Origin: Helichrysum umbraculigerum
Lineage: Eukaryota > Streptophyta > Magnoliopsida > Asterales > Asteraceae
DNA: 64,000 nucleotides
Direction: 5' to 3'
Assembly: GCA_949592205.1 (NCBI GenBank)
Contig: CATIUR010000004.1
Span: forward strand, 84,419,337 to 84,483,336
Position numbers and translations under genes: made by a program. The notes under the pieces were generated by a model, which was not told where the DNA came from, did not search any database, and worked only from the letters and a program-made list of their open reading frames with translations. Below, in pieces: positions 1 through 9,661 of the stretch; the stretch's first letter is position 1, and each line of letters begins with the position of its first letter.

Positions 1-540
1 AAGGTACAAAAGATTATGCCAATAAAATCTTCAAGTGTTTATGCATGCGACTCGTACTATCCTAGCATACCCTGCGGGCCATCCTACTGTTGCTGTGTAC
101 CTGAGAATACATCACTTAAAAAGGTCAACCAAAAGGTTGGTGAATCTCACAGGTTTGTATGTACAGTAGTAAACAGTTTGCGTAAATCAGTAAGTAAATC
201 ATTCACAATAGTAAAACAGTAAAGTATAATTGTACAATAGTAGTAAGTCAGTAATCGAGTATTTCACCAAGTATTTCACAAATACAGTAAGGTCAGTATA
301 GTTGGTCATATCATGCCATGAGCCATCATAGTCGAAGCTTAACACGTCTGTAATTTGCCCCCGTGAGTACTAATCCAAAAATACTCATATGAAACAAATA
401 AGAAACGCCTGTTTAGACACTTGCGGTTCGTGGTGGCGCTACCACCCCAGGCGGGGATTGTCAGTCCCATATGGATCCATATACTAAAATTCGCGCTTAT
501 CGTATAACTGACGACTATGATTCAGAGGACTTCATTGGAT

Positions 541-905
541 TAACAGTAAACTCATGCTATTCAGTAAGGTAATACGTTGGTAAGTAAGTAATTCAGTAAG
601 ACAATACATTTGTAAATGTATTCAAGTCAGTAGTAAATAAGTCGGTATAACAATACATATTGTATATGTATTACAGTCAGTAAGTAAATAAGTTTGTAAA
701 ACAATACATTTGTAAATGTATTAAAGTCTGTAAAATAATACATTTTGTACTTGTATTAAAGTCTGTAAAATGATACATTTTGTACTTGTATTAAAGTCAG
801 TAAATCAATACAGTTTGTACTTGTATTCAAATCGGTAAAACAATACATTTTGTACTTGTATTCAAATCGGTAAAACAATACATTTGTAAATGTATTTAGT
901 AATTC
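541..905. repeat. Tandem repeat island in LTR G, ~40-bp units
   Basis: About eight imperfect units of roughly 40 bases, each built around 'acaatacatttgtaaatg' or 'atacattttgtacttgta' and a 'caagtcagtaa' spacer. The core (aatacatttgtaaatgtatt) is self-complementary, so each unit could form a small hairpin. Confidence 0.75.
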
Positions 906-1413
906 AAGTAATCTTAGTAAACAATCACTTTCAGTAAACAAGTACATACAGTAAACAAGTATATTCAGTAACAATACATTTAGTAAACAAGTGATGCATC
1001 TCCCCCAAAGTAAAACAGTAAAAAGGGGCAGTGAGACTCACCTGTTGAGCAAGCAATCCTAAAGTGCGCGTGTGTAGCAACATAATCTCCTAATGTCCTA
1101 TACACGCGATATTATATAATTGTAAGTGTGCGTTTAATAAATCATTCGTTGCACGTAAGTATATATATCGATATACTTATTAGTTGAATATATATATTTT
1201 TATATATATTACTTGTCGTCCTTGAATATATGTATATATATACATATAATTGTAGTTGTCTTTTCAAAAACATAATTTGTTTGTTACGAATGTTGATTTC
1301 GTATATATATATATACGTATATACATACCAAAACATAGTTTGTATAAAAGTATTTTTATCCGTTCTAAATGTTTTCCATATCATTTAATGACTCTCTATA
1401 TAGTTACTACGCG

Positions 1414-1602
1414 TTATGCACCTAGTTCAAACCATTATGCACCTAGTTTTCCATTATGCACCTAGTTCAAACCATTATGCACCTAGTTTTTCCATTATGC
1501 ACCTAGTTTTTCCATTATGCACCTAGTTTTCCATTATGCACCTAGTTTTCCATTATGCACCTAGTTTTTCCATTATGCACCTAGTTTTCCATTATGTACC
1601 TA
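1414..1602. repeat. Tandem repeat, 19-21-bp unit, ~10 copies
   Basis: Ten head-to-tail units of the type 'ccattatgcacctagtttt', with the variants 'tagttcaaa', 'tagtttttcc' and 'tagttttcc'. It lies in the leader half of LTR G, the position where other LTRs in the window carry TCGCA-type repeats. Confidence 0.9.
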
Positions 1603-1622
1603 TTGTAAATTTGGGTCCTGGA

Positions 1623-1703
1623 GATCCGCCGGATCATGGCTGGATCAAGTAAAAAGGCAGGTTTTGGAATGATCCGCCATTTCACAGTATGATCCGCCGG
1701 ATC
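1623..1703. repeat. Paired GATCCG-C-CGGATC palindromes
   Basis: Two perfect inverted repeats gatccg/c/cggatc (1623-1635 and 1691-1703) with a half-site (gatccgcc) between them near 1671. They lie directly beside the 20-bp tandem array in LTR G. Function unknown. Confidence 0.7.
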
Positions 1704-2545
1704 AACTATCTGATCCATCAGGGCCTGGTTCCAGGGTCTGTTGGTGCAGGAAGTTTACAAAACCAGTTTTAAATCCAATTTCCGCAACCAATAACTTAAT
1801 ACTAAGCTAGTACATGTTATACTACGTAATTTAAACATGAAATAAAAAGAAAAACAAAATGGTTTCTTACAATTTTTGAAAACGAAATGGGTGGTGATGA
1901 TGAGGAAGATCCGATGATGAAGATGATGATTTTGAAGCTAGATGATGATGATGATGTTACTGATCTTTGTTGTTGTTGTTGTTTGAATTGGAACGAGAGA
2001 GAGAGCAGAGAAGAGAAATATAGATTGAATGTGTGCATGTGTGTGTTTGCATTATTGAGGTCGGGTGTATATACCGGCCTCAATAATTGAAGTTAGGTAG
2101 TATTTTTCGACCCGAGTTTGCGTACCCGATCGTAATGTAGTATAATATTTAAAAATGAAAATTTTCTAAATATTATTTCGTATACGTTTTTAAATTGAAA
2201 TATTCTATAAAATTACTTTCAATGAGATATAAAAATATATCTTAGTTTAACTCAAAATACACGGATAGTTTTCTGTATCTGAAATGTATTTAAATTTCAA
2301 ACGGAGTACGTAATTATTATCCTCAATAATAATACTTGATTTAAAAATGTTTTTCGCTTGCTTTCATTTTGAGTTTCTACGTTTTGTTAAATTCGTGTAT
2401 TTGTGATTATTAATTAATCGTTTCGGTTTATATATATACATATATATATAATACTTGTGTACTTGAGTATTGACACGTATGTAATTACGTGTTTTAAAAG
2501 TTTAAATTAGGAGCTAATTTTGGGTTATTTTGACCGGGTGTCACA

Positions 2546-3700
2546 CTTGGAGTCCTTGTTCTATCTTTTTGTTCCGTACTTGGAATTCTAAGAAGGCTCT
2601 AATAGACACAAAATGAAAGGTGAGTTATTCCTTTAGAACTAAATTAAATGTCCTATGTTTATTGCTTTGTAGGTGAAACTTGCGTTGCTATCATACTTTT
2701 TTGGATTGGTACTGTTTTTCTTTTGTTTATTAGTTATTAGTTCGTTTTTTGTAACTGCTATGTTCAAATTAGTTCCAATAAACACTCAACTCCATATGAT
2801 TTTGCAGATATTGCTGCTAAATCAATCAGTGAATCATTAATATTCTTCGTTGGCTATAATATAATCTTGGTAGTTAGTTTGATATATACAGAAACTTGCT
2901 AGTATGTGTTAATTTCAGAATTTTGAATATTAGTTTTTTCAGGTGCTATTCAATATATGCAACTCACAGATCATTGAAAGATGTGTATCCAATGTAAACC
3001 ATCATTAAGAGTAATATCTACTTAATTTTAATTTTATTTTTTATACTTCATCTTACTTTATTTTAAAGTAGAGAGTTTTCTATACTTGCATGTTTTCTTG
3101 TAGGTGACAACGGGTCAGGTTGTATTGGGCGCGCTACTTGGTATAATTGGTCTGTTTCAAAGTATAACAGGTCAATTACCAATTGAAGATACTATTGGCA
3201 CAAGTATCGTGTGGCATTGTCCATTCATTCCGTATGTCAAGTTTGTCAGCCTGTCTTTCTAATTTTGTAATCTCAAAATTGAGTATTAATTGTATACTTA
3301 TATACAAGTTATTTGATTGCAGGTGGTGTCCAAGGAACATGCATGGTTTACAGCTTATATGTTTCCAGTTTTTTTCCTTGCTATTCTTGAATTATTTTGT
3401 ATATGTTTTAATACATTATTTCGATTTTGATTTTATTACTTTGTTGAGTTAAACGGTTATGTTATGGAATGGCATGTTGGAATATAATTGAATGATATTC
3501 CTATTATTTATTACATGAAGTTTGGGATTGTCCATTGTACATAAGAGAATCAATAGTACAACAAAAATTGGTCATAACAAAAATATATTATCAGAATCAT
3601 TTTTTTGGTCTTGATACTAATATAATGGAACATATGATTATCCCCTATTAGAGATTTTAGGACGATTGCATGTGTCTCAAGATACAATAATAGTAGGTAA
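2546..3700. other. Unassigned AT-rich spacer with gene-like texture
   Basis: I find no recognisable gene. Some stretches look exon-like and are bounded by plausible splice signals, for example 'atgaaaggtgagttatt' near 2611, 'gctttgtaggtgaaac' near 2665 and 'ttcttgtaggtgacaac' near 3095. This could be a decayed gene fragment or internal sequence of the CACTA-like element whose end appears at 3979. No conserved motif supports a function. Confidence 0.3.
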
Positions 3701-3979
3701 CCGTGTATTAGAATTTAGAACATCAAAAAGCGTCTTATTTTGTGTTCTTTTTAGGACGCTACCTGTGTTGTATTAAGTATTTTATGGGACTAATTAAAAT
3801 GTTGCATAATGTATATTAGAATGCCTAATAAAAGTGTTTCATAATGTATATTAGGACATCTATACTTATTACAACACCTTTATATAGGACGCTTAAGGTA
3901 TTAGTCATATTAGAAAAAAGTTCCTATAAAGTTATCTCTAAGGATACTTGCGTCTTATAAAATCAGTTTTGTCGTAGTG
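3700..3979 (-). mobile_element. Putative CACTA (En/Spm) terminus
   Basis: On the minus strand a terminus starts at 3979 with CACTACGACAAAACTG, close to the CACTACAAGAAAA consensus of plant CACTA terminal repeats. The adjoining ~280 bases hold repeated subterminal words (two copies of 'ataatgtatattag' at about 3807 and 3841, and 'aggacgc' several times), as expected for this superfamily. The opposite terminus was not found, so the extent and the 3-bp target duplication are unproven. Confidence 0.45.
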
Positions 3980-4153
3980 TCGATCCTAGGAAATTTAATT
4001 CGCTCTGACACCATGCTATACGATATTTTCACCAATGAATTCTTGTGTTGCATTATTGAGAAATATATATAAGTTACAATGAGTGGGCCAAAAAGGGCCG
4101 ACATAATACAAGGCCATATGTTGGGCCATATCTTGCTATACAAGCCATATACT
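3980..4153 (-). mobile_element. Remnant of LTR end plus PBS, possibly Ty1/copia
   Basis: The minus strand reads ...TATAGCA followed by TGGTGTCAGAGC (4002-4013). This matches the initiator-Met tRNA primer-binding form used by many copia elements, so 4014-4153 would be the end of a minus-strand LTR. It has a possible TATA (gagaaatatatataag, plus strand 4058-4073). The rest of that LTR is cut off by LTR H at 4154. Family assignment is tentative. Confidence 0.4.
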
Positions 4154-5093
4154 TGTGACACCCCGCAAATTTGAACGTGATTACGTACGTTAAATACTTG
4201 CATTATTAGGCTAATTCCCTAACTTGAGTGAATTCACAACACATTTTAGAGGTAAGTCTAGCAAAGCCCAACTATTTAATACACGTAGTATTACATTTCG
4301 TAATTAGTTGTAATTACGTACAAAGCGATTGGAACAAACGCGACAAAATATACGACTGTAGGTGAACAAAATTATTTAATAATATGAGATTATTAAATAA
4401 CATTATTAATTATTAATTTTATGTTGATAATATTTATAAAATATTTCGTATCGTACTACATTTATTTCGTACGCTGAAACAACTCGAAACCTATCCGTAA
4501 AACTGAAATAAAACAAAGTTATATTTTGATAAACTCAGTAAATTAAACTTTTATAAAACTTTTCAATTAAAAATGTTAAGAAATATCATTTAGAAATTTA
4601 TCAATTAAAAACATATTAAAATTTAACGATCGGGTAAACGAACACGGGTAAAATACCACAAAACGGGGACAAAACCCCCTCCCCTCCCCTTGTTTGGCCG
4701 GTTACCCCAAACCACCCAACCCAATCTCATTTCTCATTTCTCACCTCACTCTCAAACCCTCACCTCTCTTCCTCTCCAAACACTCTCAAAAAACCACTCA
4801 CCAAAAATCATCAAATCACCATCATTTTCTTCTCATTTTCGGACCAACAACAACAACAAAACTCATCATCAACTTCATCTTCAAGATCCAAGCTCAAGAT
4901 CTCCATTCTCATCTCCATTTTCATCATTCACATAATTTTCGGATTTCACTCAAAATTGGTAAGAAATATTACTTAAAACACTTGTATTTACATGTTATTA
5001 AGTCCACTCAACAAGAATATATCCAAGAAACTTGTTAAAAACGCTTTTGGATCGAAATTCTCACCAAAAATCGTAAACAACGAATTTCGCGAG

Positions 5094-5340
5094 CTGAGAT
5101 TCAATCTCGGTTCGCAGAGCAGATCTCGGTTCGCAGAGCAGATCTCGGCTCGCGGAGCAATCTCGGTTCGCAGAGCAGATCTCGGTTCGCAGAGCAATCT
5201 CGGTTCGCAGAGCAGATCTCGGTTCGCAGAGCAGATCTCGGTTCGCAGAGCAGATCTCGGTTCGCAGAGCAATCTCGGTTCGCAGAGCAGATCTCGGTTC
5301 GCAGAGCAATCTCGGTTCGCAGAGCAGATCTCAGTTCGCA
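5094..5340. repeat. Tandem array of 'atctcggttcgcagagcag' (18-19 bp)
   Basis: About 13 head-to-tail units, mostly 18-19 bases, with little divergence. The unit has no stop codon in several frames, so long overlapping frames appear on both strands. These are artefacts and no protein is annotated. The array sits just after the conserved donor-like GGTAAGAAAT of LTR H. Confidence 0.9.
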
Positions 5341-5967
5341 GTCAACTTTGGTCAACATTTTTCAGCACTTTGTAATTTACTCAAAATGGTTACCAAATGA
5401 TAATAATTAGTCAATACGATATTAAACCAATGCAGGAACGATTGACACACTTTTATAAGTATACAAATGGAACGAAACATAATAATAATGTTTTTGAAAT
5501 TATTATTACACACCGTCACCAACGGGTCATACGTGTTTTCAAACTACAAACAAAACACCAAACAAACACTTGGATATTTCTAGTTGATTGGACAACTAAC
5601 CTTGACTGACTGATTAGTCACGTACTTATATTATAATCTCCTATGTATAGGACGTTAGGGACTTTACTTGGGCTTTAGGCTTTACTAGCACTCGAACATA
5701 CTTAGCTCATCAGGTGAGTTCACAGCCCCTACTTTCACTGTTTTAACTGCTTTTGAATAGGGGTGGAAAACATAGTCAAACGCTTTTACATACATGATTG
5801 TACACATGTTTTACTCGAACGATTAGAGTACACTGAACTGTTAAACTGTTACACAAACCGATGTTTACGAAACAACGTTTTCACACTACAAAACTGTAAA
5901 CGTACTAAACTTGTTTTGGAAATGCTGGAGAACGACCAGCAACGCTTTACCAAACTGATTGGGTAAC

Positions 5968-6230
5968 TGATGGGTCCTTCTGACATGGACCGGATCCTAC
6001 TGACATGGATCCACTATACTTGTTGAACAAAAGCCCATACTGACATGGGCACAAGATCCTACTTACATGGATCAAGGGACACTGACACTCCCTACTGTTG
6101 AAAAGTCCCTACTGACATGGGCACTGGATCCTACTGACATGGATCCACTATTGTTATTGAACTGTTGAAAAGTCCCTACTGACATGGGCACTGGATCCAA
6201 CTGACATGGATCCACCGAGTAACTTATAGG
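5968..6230. repeat. Degenerate 'ctactgacatggatcc' repeat island of LTR H
   Basis: Repeated words 'ctgacatgggcac', 'ctactgacatggatcc' and 'aaaagtccctactgacatgg' recur about nine times at irregular 20-60 base spacing. Chromovirus copy 1 inserted at the end of this island. Confidence 0.75.
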
Positions 6231-6235
6231 ATACT

Positions 6236-8574
6236 TGTAACAACTGCCAAATTAGGGCTAGTAATTAGCGCCTAATTCTTTGTTAATACATGTAATTAGT
6301 TCTGTGTTAGGCTGATTAATGTATCAAAATATATATATTGTTGAATATATACGAATACGCGATTGGACTTAACTCGTACGCAATTTAAATAGAATGAAAT
6401 TCTATTCGGTTAATACGGACGTTGGTGAACAAATGTTTATAAACTAAAATAACGCTATTGCGCCTAAAATGCCATTTTATAATAACTGATAATTATCTCG
6501 TATCACTCGATTAAAGTTTACACGATTTAAAAACAAAAGTACTTAAATTTATTTAAGCTATATCATATTTCAAACTATTAAGGATTTAAAGAAATAATAC
6601 AAGTAAATTATTTAACAAAAGTTTGTAATTTTAAAATATATAATTAAACGCGTAAAATAAATATTTAACGCCTAAACGACGGAGTAAACACTGTGTTTTA
6701 GGGAGTGTTTTCCCTCCCTCCTCTTTTGGATCAGCCAACATCACCACCACCACCTCTCCATCTTTTTCATTTTCATTATTTCAAAACACACACACACACA
6801 CCAAAACTCTCTCCCCAAATTCTCTCAAATTTTCGGAATTACAAAACCGACACACAAAAGTTACATTTTCGGAATCACCATCAAACAAGGAACAAGATTA
6901 ACAAAGGCAACATCATCATTTTCGGCCTCCTCTAGCTCCGATTTGCATTTGTAAGAAATTATCTAAATTCTTAGATCTATTCATTTTGGTGTAATGTTCC
7001 GGTGTAATATTGTTTACACAACTTAGTATTGTCCATATGTATAAGTAGAACACGATTTTACAGCCTAAAAATGTGTTAGATTTGGGTTTTGGATCGGAAA
7101 AACGCATCAGTCGCAACTTTCTGGGCTGGTGTTCATCTTTGCGACACAACGCTTGTGTCGCATGTTGTGTCGCATAAACCATATTGTGTCGTATTTTGTG
7201 TCGTAGCTTATGTCGTACATTGTGTCGTACCCTTGTGTCGTAAACCTTATACGACACAACCCTTATGTCGCTGTTGAATCAGCATCGCAAGCTTTTGCGA
7301 CACAACCACTGTGTCGCAAAGCTCTTGTGTCGCATTCCTATGCGACACAACGCTTGTGTCGCATACCAAATCCTTGTGTCGCAAATTGTGTCGCAGAATC
7401 AGAAATTTTGAAGGATTTTTACTATAGCAAAGTCAAAGTTACTGTAGCAAAGTCAAATTTTACTGTAGCAATTCACTGTAGCACATTTACTGTAGCAAAA
7501 TTTACATTTTTGAATTATTATTACAAACCGTCACCAACGGGCCAAACATGTTTTCCAACAAACAAACAATTACAGACATACGGACAAACATTGGATATAC
7601 TAGTTGTGTACAACTAAACGAAATGTCTCGCGAGACACATACTTACATAACTTCATATGATTAGGCATTTGAATGTTACGGGTTCGGAGAACCTACTTGC
7701 TATATTTACTACTTGCTATTTGCTACGGCTTATTACAAGACTCAAGTGAGTCTTACGGCCCCACTTTCACTGTTTTATCTTATTGGGGGAGATACATGCT
7801 ACTGATTTTTCTTGAACACAAGTACTAAACTGATTACTATACCAAACGGAATTGCATGAGTTATTTACTACTTACAGAAGTCTCTCCATCATATATCGTT
7901 AGTTATGGACTTAAGCGCGAACACTAGTTAATGGATCCATTAGGGAAATGACCCTCCCCGCCCGGGGTAGTAGCGCTACTACGAACCGTACTGTATAAAC
8001 GGGCGACAATTATTCGTTACTTATGCTTGCTCAGTTACGAGCATGTCACGGGAGCAAATTATTACTTACGGGTTAAGCTTCGATTATGAGCCTCATGGCA
8101 ACGGTATAACTTACTTACTTACATTTGCTGGATTGCAAATACTGATTTTACGCCTACAGGCACTACTGATGAAATCTTGTGTTCAAAACTGATATTACTT
8201 ACAAACCTGTGAGATTCACCAACATTCGTGTTGACCCTTTTAGCATGTATTCTCAGGTACACCGACGGAGTAGGATTACTCCAGGACATAGCTAGAGTCG
8301 CATGATTTCAACTAAACTGCATTAACGGAGATTCTCAGCATTATCTTTTGTATATGTTGATTATGTAATAGAATCTCCCGCCATACGCGTGGACTCTAGG
8401 AAATTACATTTTGTATACGAAAACATTAAGTTTTCAAACATTATATCTATGGGAATGTAACTAATTTACAAATGTTGCATATAGATGTCGTTTGTTGTAT
8501 CTTTGTGCTGTGATATTTGATTAGTAGCACCCCAAACCTTGCTTCCGCCAAACAATGAATTTGGGGGTGTTACA
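6236..8574 (+). repeat. 5' LTR of chromovirus copy 1
   Basis: It starts tgtaacaactgcc and ends gggggtgttaca and nearly matches 14044-16380. A possible promoter region (AT-rich, 6600-6680) precedes a CT-rich leader with CA and CCA runs (6705-6900). A donor-like GTAAGAAAT lies at 6951, then the TGTGTCGCA/TGCGACACA cluster (7137-7396), then 'actgtagca' repeats (7425-7500). The 3' part holds the acceptor-like tattctcag ending at 8256. Confidence 0.93.
7131..7500. repeat. Cluster of TGTGTCGCA / TGCGACACA words, then ACTGTAGCA repeats
   Basis: About twenty copies of TGTGTCG(C/T)A lie in both orientations within 260 bases. Some pairs make perfect hairpins, for example ttgcgacaca/accac/tgtgtcgcaa at 7295-7319. 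A second set of 'actgtagca' words with 'aagtcaaa' spacers follows (7425-7500). The same cluster is in the 3' LTR (14937-15306) and, diverged, in both LTRs of copy 2. Apparent frames of 62-155 codons here are repeat artefacts. Confidence 0.85.
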
Positions 8575-8577
8575 GAT

Positions 8578-8589
8578 TGGTATCAGAGC
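8578..8589 (+). promoter_or_regulatory. Primer binding site (initiator Met tRNA type), copy 1
   Basis: TGGTATCAGAGC lies three bases after the 5' LTR end. It is the standard complement of the 3' end of plant initiator Met tRNA used to prime minus-strand synthesis. Confidence 0.9.
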
Positions 8590-8894
8590 CTAAGGTTATA
8601 GTGAACTAGGTTGCATTTAGTGGGCCTAGACTATGACCATTAGGCAGTATTTCCTTACTATACGTGATTGGTTCAGGAATTATATCATACGACTTTAATT
8701 TAACATAGCCTGATCAACTATGTACAATTAAGGAAAGATGATGTGAGGTCTGAAATGGTTATGTTGAACAGGAATGCGTTAGTTGACTCTGACCACGAGA
8801 GAACCGGACCATTACTTGATACGTGCTAGACACTAGGCTGGATATTATATACTTATATATATTAGCCTCGTCTTACTTACACTCTGCCACAGGA

Positions 8895-9407
8895 ATGGCA
8901 AACACACCACCTAATCCGTCACCCTCTCACTCACATGGGTCACGAAACCCACGAGTAGCCAGGAGGAACACAAGGTCACCTCGAACCAGCCCCTATCCTG
9001 TTCATAACTTTCAGAACTCGGCACATCTCCCGGTGCCAGTGTTGGCTACCCAACTCAGCCGTTAGGAACAAAGGCTCGAAAATCTCGAACGGGAACAACA
9101 CCGAATGACCTACCTGCTTCGCCAAGCTCTTGACCGCATATCACAACTCCAGCGAGAACAAGAAGATACCAGCCTCTCTGTAAGCATAATTCAGGATTCA
9201 ATGACCGCTGAATTAGGTGCGGATGAACTCGTAAGAAACCGACTAGAGGAATGTGAACAGCGTTCACAGGAGACTGAGGATCACTCTCGAGCACTAGTAC
9301 AACGACTGGCCTTGGTTGAAGACAACGCCAGGCAAGCCAACAGACTAGCAGAAACCATGGACCGCCTTGTCGCGCTGATGGAGCAGATTAATCTGCATCA
9401 AGATTAG
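8895..9407 (+). pseudogene. Extra ORF upstream of gag, copy 1 (one stop codon)
   Basis: The ATG at 8895 opens a frame that is collinear with the intact 168-codon ORF of copy 2 (25473-25979), but a TAG at 9063-9065 interrupts it after 56 codons. Copy 2 has CAG there, so a single C-to-T change explains the stop. The frame then stays open to 9407. The predicted protein has a Ser/Pro/Arg-rich N-terminus and a Glu/Gln/Arg/Leu-rich helical C-terminal two-thirds (LEREQ, LQREQE, RLEECEQR, RLALVED), suggesting a coiled coil. It is not gag, which starts 254 bases later. A splice-acceptor-like 'ctctgccacag' lies immediately before the ATG. Confidence 0.75.
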
Positions 9408-9661
9408 ATCAGTCTGTAACTTGTAACCAGTTAACTACTTTATTAGGGCCTATGTAATTCAACCGGATGTAACAATTCCCAACACTTTTGTACTACTATT
9501 ACTCTGTAATCTTTTGGAAAACCCGCACCTTGTATTCAACTTGTTTATCTAAATGAAATGTGATTGTCACTTCGTACTGTTATCGTGTATCTCATCATTT
9601 ACACTTGTGACATATCATAATTTCATACAAATATCTTATTCCTCTTTCCTTGTTCAGCATC

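Larger units (their letters stand above)
1..2545 (-). repeat. Partial antisense long LTR (LTR G), Tekay-like
   Basis: Read on the minus strand this is an LTR that starts at 2545 with TGTGACACCCGGTCAAAA and runs off the left edge. The terminal TGTGACACCC resembles the starts of the other Tekay-like LTRs in the window (TGTAACAACC, TGTAACACCT). Near 40-70 the minus strand has a region resembling the 'tagctagagtcgcatga' block found about 280 bases before the end of the chromovirus LTRs, so the LTR end lies outside the window. It holds two tandem-repeat islands (see 541-905 and 1414-1602), an AT-rich block about 100 bases inside its start, and a simple-sequence leader (GAT and GTT runs at 1895-1985). 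No coding region is credible; the apparent Gln/Ser-rich frames are translations of these trinucleotide runs. Confidence 0.7.

Noticed and set aside
1817..2090. Gln/Ser-rich frames in LTR G
   Set aside because: Translations of GAT and GTT trinucleotide runs in the LTR leader.
2546..3460. A host gene with small exons
   Set aside because: Plausible splice signals but no conserved protein motif and short frames; kept as unassigned sequence.
4992..5375. Overlapping open frames of 82-127 codons on both strands
   Set aside because: They only translate the stop-free tandem unit of LTR H; frames on both strands and no codon bias.
7131..7396. CRISPR-like look of repeated TGTGTCGCA words
   Set aside because: Repeats are short, in both orientations and without uniform spacers, and the DNA is plant nuclear.
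7131..7617. Frames of 62-135 codons in the chromovirus LTRs, and their equivalents at 15016-15423, 23426-23893 and 31414-31881
   Set aside because: They read through the TGTGTCGCA/TGCGACACA repeat cluster; the peptides are simple repeats of RHK/VSH-type words.
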